A stretch of 44,193 bases of DNA from positions 1 through 44,193 of the forward strand of contig JBFMFO010000022.1 in the NCBI GenBank assembly GCA_040754095.1. Reading direction: 5' to 3'. The translations under genes and the position numbers were made by a program. The DNA is from QYQD01 sp040754095 (GTDB lineage Bacteria; Desulfobacterota; QYQD01). How positions within the stretch are numbered: the stretch's first letter is position 1; the number at the start of each line of letters is the position of its first letter. Below, one piece after another: positions 8,032-16,632 of this stretch. The notes beneath the pieces were generated by a model. That model had not been told where the DNA came from, ran no database searches, and saw only the letters and a list, made by a program, of their open reading frames with translations.

Positions 8032-8751
8032 TTACGTCCTGGGGAAAGGGTTCTTCCTTAGCAGGGTAAGAAAGATGGACAGGAACATCTTGAATAAGTA
8101 ATAGAGCAGCTCTATACCGCCATGCATGGACTTCTGTGAGTTAGGATACATGGTCACCGGAATCTCCTTTATTTTTAGCCCGGCGCGATGAAGCATGATG
8201 ATGACGTCAGCGTCCGGGTAATCCGCCGGAAAATAATCACTGGCATAGAAACGGATACCATTGCTGTTTAGGGCCTGATATCCGGATGTAGGGTCCGTGA
8301 TTTTTTGACCGATGATGAGCGAGGCAATATGGCCAAAGACAAGCATCCCCATCCTGCGTATCAAGGGGGCTTTATAGTCGTCACTGTTTAGAAACCTTGA
8401 ACCGATGGCTACGTCCGCCTCCCCGTTTAAGACCACGTCCAGGAGTCTTGGTATATCCCTTGGTTCATGCTGGCCATCGGCGTCCATCTGGACTACATAT
8501 TGGTATCCGTGCTGCAGGGCATACCTGAAGCCGGTTTGCAGGGCGGCCCCGTAGCCCATGTTAAAAGGCAGCGATATTACACGTTCACCCATGCGCCGGA
8601 CTATTCCCTCGGTTTTATCTTGAGAGCCATCGTTAACGACCAGTATATCAACGCCGGAAATAGAACTCCTGATGTCCGTAATCACCCGGGAGAGGGTATG
8701 GTCTTCATTGTATGCCGGTATGATGATAATTACGTCGCCGGCCATAATCAC
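8032..8751 (-). CDS. Family 2 glycosyltransferase, dolichyl-phosphate-mannose-synthase-like
   Basis: This 239-residue cytoplasmic transferase has a complete GT-A fold: the nucleotide-sugar entry motif IIIIPAYNE at the N-terminus, VVNDGSQD near residue 40, the metal-binding DADGQHEP near residue 98, and IGSRF further on. It lacks C-terminal membrane helices, as in the short DPM1-like class that transfers a hexose to a polyprenyl phosphate. Its start overlaps the stop of the flippase by four bases (ATGA type), so translation is probably coupled. It likely makes the lipid-linked sugar donor for the GT-C membrane protein downstream. Confidence 0.88.
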   Translation of the reverse strand: MIMAGDVIIIIPAYNEDHTLSRVITDIRSSISGVDILVVNDGSQDKTEGIVRRMGERVISLPFNMGYGAALQTGFRYALQHGYQYVVQMDADGQHEPRDIPRLLDVVLNGEADVAIGSRFLNSDDYKAPLIRRMGMLVFGHIASLIIGQKITDPTSGYQALNSNGIRFYASDYFPADYPDADVIIMLHRAGLKIKEIPVTMYPNSQKSMHGGIELLYYLFKMFLSIFLTLLRKNPFPRT

Positions 8752-10184
8752 CCCTTTTTAGGTCCCATCATGGAAAAGATGGCGGATACAACGTCTCTAT
8801 CCTGCTTATTAACCCCTCCCAATAAAGCGAAGCATAGAAAATAGCTAACAGTACTTATCGGCAGCAAATACCACAAAGGCAAGGAATCCAGGTTCAGTAT
8901 AATGACGGCCATAAGGAGAGAGGAAATGGCAGGGCGCCATACCATTTCCCATAAGGGTATCCTAATAAAATGCTTTTTGACAAAATGATACATTAGAATG
9001 AAGATTAACGCCTCTGATAAGAGCGTGGCTACGCCGGCCCCCATGTAGGAGTATTTTGGAATCAGGATAAGATTTAACATAACATTGAAAATTGTCGTAA
9101 CTACAACTACTTTTGTAAATATCTTTTGCTTATCAATCATATTCAGTAAATGTCCGCACAGATAATTTACAAAAACAAAGCCCTCTGCCCAGATTAATAC
9201 TTGTAACGCCAGGGCTGCCTCCTCAAAACCATCCTTATAAACAAACAAAATTATTCTCGGAGCCAGCAGAAAAACCCCCATTACCAAGGGAACTGCCAAA
9301 ATGACTAGGTACCTGAAGGTACGGACAAACAGGTTCTTCAATACTTGTTCATCTTCCGTGAACGCCTTAGAGAAAACAGGCAAGATGGCTATGATGACCA
9401 GAGATGGAATGTAGGTCAAAACGTCCATCAATTTATAGGCCGCGCTATACCATCCGGTAACCTGGTCGTTTATCATTAAGGAAAGCATTACGGTATCAAT
9501 ACGAAAATAAATGTACAGAAAAATAGAGGTAAAAGCATAAGGAAGGGATTGGATAAGTACCGATCTAAGTAAAGAAATGTCAAATCCAAGCCTGGGAGAG
9601 ACGTATGCCCTGGCAAGAAATATATGCAGTGTTTCTCTTAAGGTTCCCGAGAGAAGCAAGGCTAGAAATAAATAAAGCAGAGAGTGTTTAGTAGATAAAA
9701 AGTATAAACCCAAGCAGAAAGCTATCAACCGTTCCAGGCACTTAGTCAAGGAGATAAACTCCATCATCTCATTAGCCTGGAGGACACTACTAAAAATACT
9801 CCCTACATTACCAAAGCTAAAAACAATGGCCACAATCCACAAGCTTCTAATGACAATGGGATTCTTATCTAAAAGTAAACTGACAGTAAAAGTCACAAAC
9901 AGTGCAAGAAAAGTTAGGGTTATTTTTAGGGAAAGGATATTGGAGGTGTATCTGGAGGTTAAGTCCTTTGACCTGGATATCTCTTTAAGTAAAAGGTAAT
10001 CCAACCCAGGATTAGCTATTAAGACAACCAGATAACCTAAGGCAATCACAAATGAATACTGCCCCAACCCAACATCTCCCAGATGCCTCGCGATGGCTAT
10101 AATGAGGAAGTACGAAAATAGGTTCTCAACGGCAGTTCCTAGTGAAAGAGCCACTATATTTCGAGCTATCTTATTCTTAACCAC
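8748..10184 (-). CDS. Polysaccharide/oligosaccharide flippase (Wzx-like, MATE/PST superfamily)
   Basis: A protein of about 478 residues with some 12-14 hydrophobic segments, of the Polysacc_synt/PST type that flips undecaprenyl-linked glycans across the cytoplasmic membrane. The reading frame is open further upstream to 10277, but those residues lie inside the preceding methyltransferase gene and lack membrane character. I prefer the GTG at 10184, six bases after the methyltransferase stop, which places the first helix about 12 residues from the start, as is usual for the family. It shares the operon with three glycosyltransferases, so it probably exports their lipid-linked product. Confidence 0.87.
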   Translation of the reverse strand: MVKNKIARNIVALSLGTAVENLFSYFLIIAIARHLGDVGLGQYSFVIALGYLVVLIANPGLDYLLLKEISRSKDLTSRYTSNILSLKITLTFLALFVTFTVSLLLDKNPIVIRSLWIVAIVFSFGNVGSIFSSVLQANEMMEFISLTKCLERLIAFCLGLYFLSTKHSLLYLFLALLLSGTLRETLHIFLARAYVSPRLGFDISLLRSVLIQSLPYAFTSIFLYIYFRIDTVMLSLMINDQVTGWYSAAYKLMDVLTYIPSLVIIAILPVFSKAFTEDEQVLKNLFVRTFRYLVILAVPLVMGVFLLAPRIILFVYKDGFEEAALALQVLIWAEGFVFVNYLCGHLLNMIDKQKIFTKVVVVTTIFNVMLNLILIPKYSYMGAGVATLLSEALIFILMYHFVKKHFIRIPLWEMVWRPAISSLLMAVIILNLDSLPLWYLLPISTVSYFLCFALLGGVNKQDRDVVSAIFSMMGPKKG

Positions 10185-10189
10185 GATGT

Positions 10190-11149
10190 TTAGTCCACTC
10201 TGGCAATTACCACCAGACAAACCTTCCTGTGAAGCGGATACAAAAATATATCCAGCGTCTTTAACATGGCGTGGCACAAGGTTTTTATTACGTAAAAAAC
10301 AAGCCTTACCGGGCCAGATAAGGACTCATTAGAGGCCGCCCTGGCTACACCAGCTGATACTTTTTCTGTACCCAGAAAATAATCCATAATAGCACCTGCT
10401 GCTGTGGACACAGGAACAGTGGAAACCTTTATGGGTTCAAAGCCATGCCTCTCCAAAAAATTAATCAGGGCCTTTTTGCTCCACCTCGTGAAATGGTGAG
10501 GGGGGCTATCTCCAGCTTTTGGCATCAAAATATTCGGCAGGGGCCTTTCCCTATTGGGAACACTAAGGGCAATGAATCCCCCAGGCTTTATGAACGCCTT
10601 TACTGCTTCCACAAAACTATTTGGATCGTCCATGTGCTCAAGAACCTCAAAAAAGGTAATCGCATCGAATTTCACGCCTGGACATATCTCTTTTCCAAAC
10701 CTCTCAAGGCTGCAAGCAAAGATATTATTTATTCCAAGGTATCTCTTTCCTGCTTCCACAGCCTTTTCTGAGAGATCAACTCCCCAGGTGTCAAACCCCC
10801 TTTTTTTCGCATACAGCATGAATGAGCCATTCCCACAGCCTATGTCCAGCAGTGAACCAGATCTTATGGGAAGATTTTTTACCGCCCATTTGTGGTTCGG
10901 ACCGATAGAGAAAATGCCAATGTCTCTTGATTGGTAAACCCTTTTAAAAAATTCATCAACCTCGCCATTGTAAAATTCTTTCCCCGGGTGTTTCATGGGG
11001 ACAGAAAACACAATATCGCAATGGGAGCAGTGCCAGATAGTGTAACCATACCATTCCTCTACAAATACAAAGGAATGGCTAAGTGTTTCAAGACACACAG
11101 GACACTGTTTCCTGCCGTCTTCTTCTACTCCAAGACTATTCATGGGCAA
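10190..11149 (-). CDS. SAM-dependent methyltransferase with N-terminal zinc-ribbon-like CxxC pairs
   Basis: This 319-residue class I methyltransferase has the SAM-binding motif LLDIGCGNGSFM around residues 98-109, the acidic GVDLS loop, and FFEVLEHMDDP further on. Near the N-terminus two CxxC pairs (CPVC at about 18-21 and CSHC at about 41-44) could bind zinc, an arrangement common in methyltransferases of surface-glycan clusters. The C-terminal 60 residues hold hydrophobic stretches that may touch the membrane. Its position between glycosyltransferases and the flippase suggests it methylates a sugar or caps the growing glycan. The exact acceptor cannot be read. Confidence 0.87.
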   Translation of the reverse strand: MPMNSLGVEEDGRKQCPVCLETLSHSFVFVEEWYGYTIWHCSHCDIVFSVPMKHPGKEFYNGEVDEFFKRVYQSRDIGIFSIGPNHKWAVKNLPIRSGSLLDIGCGNGSFMLYAKKRGFDTWGVDLSEKAVEAGKRYLGINNIFACSLERFGKEICPGVKFDAITFFEVLEHMDDPNSFVEAVKAFIKPGGFIALSVPNRERPLPNILMPKAGDSPPHHFTRWSKKALINFLERHGFEPIKVSTVPVSTAAGAIMDYFLGTEKVSAGVARAASNESLSGPVRLVFYVIKTLCHAMLKTLDIFLYPLHRKVCLVVIARVD

Positions 11150-11173
11150 AAGCCAACCGTTACGATGTTAAGT

Positions 11174-12190
11174 TCAGGTTAACTTAGTCAACCGAACAAG
11201 TTCCTTAAAGGTACCTATTGGTGACTCTATAATGTTATTTTTCAAGAGATAGCTATCTGATACAACCCTTCTCCCTTGGACACCCTTTCTTTTTTCAGGT
11301 AACCGGGGGAGGCCCGCAAAAAAAATGCCGTATCCTTTTATTAAGGCTCGGACGGAACTAAAATCTAATTTGATCATAAAAAGGATTAGCTTGCTGAAAT
11401 TATAAAGAGAAAAAATCACGAAAGGCAGGATGATGTGGGCGGTCTCATAGTTCTTGACTATATTGGATAGGGAATTCTTCGTACCATAAAAGACCCTTAA
11501 CGGATGGTGCCTTTCACCTGAAGAAGACCCCCCGAATTTGTGGTATACAATGGATTCCGGAGCATACCAGACTTTCTTGCCACGTAACCAGTAGCGCCAA
11601 CAAAGATCTACGTCTTCGAAATACATGAAATAGTCTTCATCGAACATCCCTATGTCCCTGAATTCTCCCTTGCGCACCATCAGAGATGCACCGCAGACAC
11701 AACCGCAATATGAGCCTGCATTATATTTATCGGAATCGAAATCCATAAATCCAACGTCGTAACCGCCCCCGTTAAAGATAATCCGTCCCCCTGCTGAATT
11801 GATAATGTTTGGGCGGTCGTGGAATAAAAGTTTGCTGCCCACTACACCGATGTCCTGATTCGAAGCTATCCTATTGACCAGCGTTCTCAGCCAACCCTTG
11901 GTTACAACCGTGTCGTTATTTAGGAAGACCATATAGTCGCCTTCGGCCGCTTGGGCGCAAATATTATTGGCCCGGGCAAATCCATAGTTTTGCTTTAAAG
12001 GCAAGATTCTAACGGCGGGGAAATTTTTGGATATGAATTCTATGCTACCGTCTGCCGAGGCATTGTCTGCTACCAGGACTTCGAATTTTTCCTTCGGATA
12101 GTCTATATTATAGATCGATGAGAGGCAGTCTCGTAAGTGCCTACGGCCATTGTAATTTACGATACAAATGCTGACAAAGGGTTGATCCAT
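11174..12190 (-). CDS. Family 2 glycosyltransferase (rhamnosyltransferase-like)
   Basis: A transferase of about 338 residues. It starts with VSICIVNYNG, keeps VADNASADGS and the DxD-type site FLNNDTVV, and has the acceptor-loop motif FDEDYFMYFEDVDLCWR that is typical of the rhamnosyl/galactosyl branch of GT2. The ATG at 12190 puts the catalytic domain five residues from the N-terminus and follows the previous stop by 16 bases. An alternative start at 12250 would overlap the upstream gene by 44 bases. It probably builds the oligosaccharide exported by the downstream flippase; sugar specificity is not visible. It is a paralogue of its upstream neighbour. Confidence 0.9.
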   Translation of the reverse strand: MDQPFVSICIVNYNGRRHLRDCLSSIYNIDYPKEKFEVLVADNASADGSIEFISKNFPAVRILPLKQNYGFARANNICAQAAEGDYMVFLNNDTVVTKGWLRTLVNRIASNQDIGVVGSKLLFHDRPNIINSAGGRIIFNGGGYDVGFMDFDSDKYNAGSYCGCVCGASLMVRKGEFRDIGMFDEDYFMYFEDVDLCWRYWLRGKKVWYAPESIVYHKFGGSSSGERHHPLRVFYGTKNSLSNIVKNYETAHIILPFVIFSLYNFSKLILFMIKLDFSSVRALIKGYGIFFAGLPRLPEKRKGVQGRRVVSDSYLLKNNIIESPIGTFKELVRLTKLT

Positions 12191-12206
12191 TAAGTTGTGC
12201 GCAACG

Positions 12207-13250
12207 TTACCGACGTTTTTGTTGTCTCCTAATCCCCATAATCTCATCAATAGACAAGCGGGTCTTCCAGATCAATCTAAGCATGTCCATGTCCTTAAGG
12301 CGGCGCTTGTTGCAAAACAACCATCGCTTTACAAACATAGTCGGCGCGTGTTGAAGCATATTAATATATGCCCTTAGATAAGTGGAGGCGATTGCCGCCC
12401 GGCCATGATTATTTATGAAATTGCCAAGTTCACCCCTGCCCCGCCAAAGAAGGCATCCCTGCACAAGATAACGCCACACAGTAACAAAGGGAAGGAAAAC
12501 CAGAAGAGGCCAGGGAAGATTTTTTATTGCCACCCAGAAATGATTCCGTTCCACCCAATAGATTTTTTGTAAAGAAAACTTTCCACCGGTCATGGAATAA
12601 TAATGACGAACGTAAGCGCCCGGCGCGGCAACTATCTCCCACCCCGCCCAGCGAAGGCGAAGTCCCAGGTCAGTGTCCTCACAATAGGCAAAAAAATCCT
12701 CGTCAAAAAGACCGACCTCTTTTAATGCTTCCATCCTCAATAAGCAGGCGCATCCACTAAATGCCAATACCTCTTTTGGTTCAGTCAGATTGGGTGCCGG
12801 ATGCCCCCGCATCGCCTGGCGGGACATGCCGTCAAGCGCGATTCCCACTCCACACGAATCTAAAACATCCGGCCGGTTCCCATCAATAATTATCGAGGCC
12901 ACTGCCCCGACCCTTGAATCAGACTCGGCCACAGCCACCAATGAACTTATCCACTGAGGCGCGGCCACGGCATCGTTGTTGATCAGGGCCACATATTTGC
13001 CCCGTGCTATTTCGATACCGCGATTATTCCCTGCTGCAAAGCCATAATTCTTGGTCAGCCTGATTAAACGGACTCCCGGGAACTCTTTGGCCAGCATGCC
13101 CGGTATGTCTTCTTCAGAGCCATTATCAACTACAATAAGTTCCAACGCCTTATAATTCTGGGCATAAAGGCTATCCAGACAATTCCTGAGTAAACTCAAA
13201 TTGTTTATAGTAACCACTACAACTGACACTAATGGAATTGGCTGTTTCAT
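12207..13250 (-). CDS. Family 2 glycosyltransferase (rhamnosyltransferase-like)
   Basis: A 347-residue GT2 enzyme with the motifs SVVVVTINN, VVDNGSEED, LINNDAV and FDEDFFAYCEDTDLGLR. A short hydrophobic segment (about 250-266, WPLLVFLPFVTVW) may dock it on the membrane. It is the first gene of the ten-gene glycan operon. The ribosome site upstream is weak and the intergenic space ahead of it is occupied by a palindromic repeat (13301-13445), so any dedicated promoter must lie in or near that element. The similarity to the next gene suggests tandem duplication followed by specialisation to consecutive sugars. Confidence 0.9.
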   Translation of the reverse strand: MKQPIPLVSVVVVTINNLSLLRNCLDSLYAQNYKALELIVVDNGSEEDIPGMLAKEFPGVRLIRLTKNYGFAAGNNRGIEIARGKYVALINNDAVAAPQWISSLVAVAESDSRVGAVASIIIDGNRPDVLDSCGVGIALDGMSRQAMRGHPAPNLTEPKEVLAFSGCACLLRMEALKEVGLFDEDFFAYCEDTDLGLRLRWAGWEIVAAPGAYVRHYYSMTGGKFSLQKIYWVERNHFWVAIKNLPWPLLVFLPFVTVWRYLVQGCLLWRGRGELGNFINNHGRAAIASTYLRAYINMLQHAPTMFVKRWLFCNKRRLKDMDMLRLIWKTRLSIDEIMGIRRQQKRR

Positions 13251-13300
13251 TTACCCTCGATATTGTCCGGGTCAAACACTCCGGCCATAAATTATAAATA

Positions 13301-13445
13301 GTTTCCATCCGAAAACCCTGTTTTTCCCCTCTCCCCTGGCAGGAGAAGGTTAGGGTGAGGGGGGATAACCTGATGACTTTCTTCAGTTCACCCTCCCCCC
13401 TACCCCCTCCCGTCGAGGGAGGGGGGTGACTTTCCGGATGGGAAC
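13301..13445. repeat. Composite palindromic repeat (CCCTCTCCC type) with outer inverted ends
   Basis: The outer ends GTTTCCATCCG (13301-13311) and CGGATGGGAAC (13435-13445) are inverted. Inside are C-rich blocks (CCCCTCTCCC, CACCCTCCCCCC) and a perfect stem of CCCTC / GAGGG type. It separates the radical SAM gene from the glycan operon and contains no coding signature. Confidence 0.7.
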
Positions 13446-13471
13446 TAAATAGAGCGCCCTTGGGCTGCCGG

Positions 13472-14905
13472 CTACTCATGACGGCCTATGTCTTTTAGAA
13501 CAGATGTAATCCCCTTAATATAGATCGGCAAGTTTTTCGGATTCCTGAAAATTCGCATACTATAGTTCATGATTCTGTTCGGTCTAAGATAAAATTTTCG
13601 GATCATCTGCCTGGAATAGTTCTTAAGTTCGGTCTTGGTAATGCCTTTGGGGATAAAAACCACGTCCAGAAGGTTCATTTTTTGCCAGTCCTCATCAAAT
13701 TCCCCGTATTGAGAGGCGATTTCATATACCATGCTCCCCGGAAAGGGCGTCAGCATGGCTACGCTGATATCATCTAAAGGTATCTTTAAGGCAAACTCGA
13801 TAGTTTTTTGTATTGATTCATGGGTGTCGATAGGATGCCCCAGTATGAAGAAGCCCTTGGCCATCAGGCCGGCCTCTTTTGTCCAATGGACGGCCTGCTC
13901 AATCTTCTCCAGAGAAATCTTCTTGCCGATAAAGTCCATGACTTTGGGGTCACCGGTCTCGATCCCGTAACTGATATGCCAGCATCCTGACTTTTTCATC
14001 AAGTTGAGTATCTCTAAATCTACGGCATCTGCCCTTCCCAGACACGACCAGCCTATCTTCAGCCCCTTTCTTAAAATCCCTTCGCATATCTCTATAAGGC
14101 GCTTGCGGAAGGTCACGAATGTATCATCTTCCAGAAGTATCTCTCTTATGCCGAAACGCTTGAACAGATATTCCATTAGAGCCAGAATATATTCGGCGCT
14201 ATGGGTTCGGCACCTGTTGCCAAAGACTGAACGATCACAAAATATGCATTGATACGGGCATCCCCTGCTGGTGACGATATAAGCGGCGGGCAGGCTTTTG
14301 AAGCGAAAAGGCGGCGGCCTGTAACTTTTTGGAAAATCGTCAAGGAGATCCCAGGCCGGGAAGGGGATGTCATCGAGGTTTTTGATAAACGGTCTGGGAC
14401 CGGTTTTTACAAGATCGTTATCCCTCCTATAGATAATGCCCGGTATGTTTGAAAGTCCGGTATCGTCTTCTAGGTTTTTAATCAGCTCAATTATGGTCTC
14501 TTCCCCTTCGCCGATCACCCCGATGTCCAGACAAGAAAAAAGCTCCATGGTTTTCTCAGGAACTGCGGTCAGGTGCGGCCCCCCGATAACAGTGGTAATT
14601 TTCGGATCAATAGCCTTGATCGTCTCAGCTACTTGAACGGCTGAGTGTATAGTCAGGGTGGTAGCGGATATGCAAACATATTTGGGGCCTGCTGAGATGA
14701 CGTATTCGATGGTTTTCTTTTGGGGCAACCCCTTGGAACAGGCATCGATCACAGTGACCGGATAACCTGCCTTTCTGAGACATGACCCCAGGGAGAGAAG
14801 CCCGAGGGAAGGGAGTGTGTTTCCGGCGCCGGAAAGTCTTCCATAGCGTTCTTCAAGAGAGACGGGTGGGGTTATAAGGGTTATAGCCGGCTTGCGGGAT
14901 GGCAT
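13472..14905 (-). CDS. B12-binding-domain radical SAM protein
   Basis: A protein of about 477 residues. An N-terminal Rossmann-type cobalamin-binding domain (LGLLSLGSCLRKAGY, then VIGGPHLT and IGEGE) is followed by a radical SAM core with SRGCPYQCIFCD, the CX3CX2C cluster that binds the 4Fe-4S centre, and the later block ISYGIETGDP. The DxHxxG motif for base-off cobalamin is absent, as in many members. I place the start at the ATG at 14905 because AGG stands about eight bases upstream and the family begins there; 39 further residues upstream look non-homologous. Such enzymes methylate or rearrange unactivated carbons in lipids, glycans or cofactors. The substrate is unknown, but the glycan operon follows directly. 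Confidence 0.85.
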   Translation of the reverse strand: MPSRKPAITLITPPVSLEERYGRLSGAGNTLPSLGLLSLGSCLRKAGYPVTVIDACSKGLPQKKTIEYVISAGPKYVCISATTLTIHSAVQVAETIKAIDPKITTVIGGPHLTAVPEKTMELFSCLDIGVIGEGEETIIELIKNLEDDTGLSNIPGIIYRRDNDLVKTGPRPFIKNLDDIPFPAWDLLDDFPKSYRPPPFRFKSLPAAYIVTSRGCPYQCIFCDRSVFGNRCRTHSAEYILALMEYLFKRFGIREILLEDDTFVTFRKRLIEICEGILRKGLKIGWSCLGRADAVDLEILNLMKKSGCWHISYGIETGDPKVMDFIGKKISLEKIEQAVHWTKEAGLMAKGFFILGHPIDTHESIQKTIEFALKIPLDDISVAMLTPFPGSMVYEIASQYGEFDEDWQKMNLLDVVFIPKGITKTELKNYSRQMIRKFYLRPNRIMNYSMRIFRNPKNLPIYIKGITSVLKDIGRHE

Positions 14906-14963
14906 AAGTTGCCTGGGATTTGACGCCTCGGTACAAGTTACATAGCCACTATCTATCACAGTC

Positions 14964-14981
14964 AACTTGCTTGTGCAAGTT
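14964..14981. promoter_or_regulatory. Inverted repeat upstream of the radical SAM gene (possible operator)
   Basis: AACTTGC and GCAAGTT form a perfect 7-base stem around TTGT. On the minus strand it overlaps the upstream side of a weak promoter-like pair (TTGACT, then TATGTA after only 15 bases). A regulator-binding role is a guess. Confidence 0.3.
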
Positions 14982-15097
14982 TTTGGGATGAAGGATATAA
15001 ACTTCTTCAATGGCATAACCACGTGTTGTGCCTGTAATTTTTGAAAAGGTTAGAGATGAGGGATTGATATATAGCGAGAAAGTGCACAAAATAGCGA

Positions 15098-15119
15098 GGG
15101 CCGCTCCTTTAAGCGGCCC
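15098..15119 (-). terminator. Hairpin downstream of the multiheme cytochrome gene
   Basis: GGGCCGCT pairs perfectly with AGCGGCCC. On the minus strand it is followed by only a modest T-rich stretch, so termination is probable but not certain. Confidence 0.55.
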
Positions 15120-15148
15120 CCCCATGCTTGCTAACCAAATTTTATTAA

Positions 15149-16240
15149 TTAGTCCTTTTCGGTATGGCAGACAAAACAACCCTCTCCATCGTGGGTAGTC
15201 GTGCCCACTTCCATGTCGCTATATGTCCATCTCAGGATATCTACATACGCGCTGCCATGGGCCCGGTGACAGGACAGACACATGACGATGTCGGTACCGG
15301 CAGCTACCGTACCGCTTGCGGCATTGGGGATCGTTGCCCTTGCCACGGGGACGGTGGTATTATAGGTGGTTAAGATGCTCGCATATTCATCGCTGCTAGG
15401 TACTAACACATCCGTCGGGTGCCTCAGCCAGGGGCTGGCTGTGCCTATACCTGAACTGCCCGACATATGGAAATTACCATGGCACTCCGAGCAGAGTTCA
15501 CTAATGGTATCGACATCGGCCCAGGCCATGCTGGTCCTGGCGGCATATATCGCGCCTTTATACTCGTTGTGGTCAGTGGCGGAAACCGTATTCTGCCAGT
15601 CGCTGTCTTCAGCGCCTTTAACCTTGTACAGGAAACGGTAACTGGTAGCTACAGAGGCCCCTTGAGAAGCTTCGACGATACCGCCAAACTTGAGGACGGC
15701 GTCACTGGCATGGTGCGCCCCGCTTACGGCGCCAAACTGATCGCTAGTATCCCGGTTACCGTGACAACCGTTCTGTCCGGCACAGGTCAACCTGCTGGCA
15801 GTACTATAATCTGTACTTGCAGGGTCATAGGCCGCGGCGTAGCCTGGCGGTGTGTTGCCTAGTGTAGCATCTTGTGTATCCACATTTTCGACATTATGCC
15901 CGTAGGTGTCACCAGTGCTTACGACGTACTTAAAATTGCCACCGGCCAAGTCGGTAGCTGCCGCGTGCCACACCTGCGGGATATTAGTAATGATATTACT
16001 GGTGCCTGACGGACTTTGTCCGTGGCAGCCCACACAGCTCCCGCGCACCAGGGCCCCTTGGGCGCTTGTCTCTCCATCCTTCAATTGCATCTCCGTTCCG
16101 CCCTGACTGTTATGCATGGTATGGCAGTTCACGCATTGACCGGAGACCGTTGCCAGGGCATAGCCGACCGGTATTAAGGCCAGGAATGCGCTCAATAGAA
16201 CCGCCAAACAACCAGTTTTGAACATACCTGCCCTTCTCAT
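15149..16240 (-). CDS. Multiheme c-type cytochrome (five CxxCH plus one CX5CH site)
   Basis: A secreted cytochrome of about 363 residues with an N-terminal signal peptide that ends near YALATVS. It shows CVNCH, CVGCH, CSECH, CLSCH and CFVCH, plus an expanded site CAGQNGCH. The GGNFKYV...GDTYGHNV block and late heme cluster resemble the cytochrome c3-like outer-surface cytochromes of Geobacter-type bacteria. I use the ATG at 16240, preceded by AAAGGGGTGAT; an in-frame ATG at 16288 with its own purine-rich site would add 16 residues ahead of the signal peptide. Upstream lie a structured leader and two tandem sigma-28-type promoters, so expression is probably tied to flagellar regulation. An electron-transfer role is inferred from the hemes. 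Confidence 0.9.
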   Translation of the reverse strand: MRRAGMFKTGCLAVLLSAFLALIPVGYALATVSGQCVNCHTMHNSQGGTEMQLKDGETSAQGALVRGSCVGCHGQSPSGTSNIITNIPQVWHAAATDLAGGNFKYVVSTGDTYGHNVENVDTQDATLGNTPPGYAAAYDPASTDYSTASRLTCAGQNGCHGNRDTSDQFGAVSGAHHASDAVLKFGGIVEASQGASVATSYRFLYKVKGAEDSDWQNTVSATDHNEYKGAIYAARTSMAWADVDTISELCSECHGNFHMSGSSGIGTASPWLRHPTDVLVPSSDEYASILTTYNTTVPVARATIPNAASGTVAAGTDIVMCLSCHRAHGSAYVDILRWTYSDMEVGTTTHDGEGCFVCHTEKD

Positions 16241-16317
16241 GATTATCACCCCTTTCTCCATATTTTTCATATTTGTACTCAAAGTCATCCCCTCCTTTCT
16301 AATTTTTGGCCATAAAG

Positions 16318-16395
16318 AGAAGTGCCGGTTACGCCACTGGGCTCGCCTCCGGTACCATGGCGTCCAACGTGGGCACCGGGGGGTCGTTGCCCTCC
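16318..16395 (-). promoter_or_regulatory. Structured leader upstream of the multiheme cytochrome
   Basis: In the roughly 275-base untranslated leader on the minus strand, GTGCC/GGCAC and ACGCCA/TGGCGT form nested stems, with GGC/GCC inside. It lies about 80-155 bases before the start codon. It could be a riboswitch or protein-binding site. It does not match the conserved core of the cyclic-dinucleotide (GEMM) riboswitches closely enough to name. Confidence 0.4.
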
Positions 16396-16524
16396 CTTTC
16401 TAAAAATCCAAGGAACGCTTAAACTTTCGGAAACTTCCCTTATTCTTTTAGCTTCACCTGCCTTTCCGCCCCCCACTTCCTTGTGAATTCAAGGCCAAGG
16501 GGATAGTTCTCGCCCTTGATTCAT

Positions 16525-16551
16525 TTATCGGCAACTATGGAGAAAACTTTA
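16525..16551 (-). promoter_or_regulatory. Sigma-28 (FliA) promoter, proximal, exact consensus
   Basis: TAAAGTTT (16544-16551), an 11-base spacer, and GCCGATAA (16525-16532) on the minus strand match the enterobacterial FliA consensus TAAAGTTT-N11-GCCGATAA in every position. It reads toward the multiheme cytochrome at 15149-16240. Confidence 0.8.
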
Positions 16552-16591
16552 ATTTTTTATTCTTTTCCGGGCACTTTTTCACTTGTTGAAT

Positions 16592-16618
16592 GTATCGGCA
16601 ACCTATCTAAGAACTTTA
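16592..16618 (-). promoter_or_regulatory. Sigma-28 (FliA) promoter, distal, near-consensus
   Basis: TAAAGTTC (16611-16618), an 11-base spacer, and GCCGATAC (16592-16599) differ from the FliA consensus at one position in each box. It lies 67 bases upstream of the exact-consensus copy in the same orientation, giving tandem promoters. Confidence 0.72.
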
Positions 16619-16632
16619 ATATTTTTGATTAA

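Noticed and set aside
16241..16524. GEMM-type cyclic-dinucleotide riboswitch in the cytochrome leader
   Set aside because: Some motifs (GGGCGGAAAGGC, GGACGC, GTAACCGG) are reminiscent, but their order and pairing do not fit the known core.
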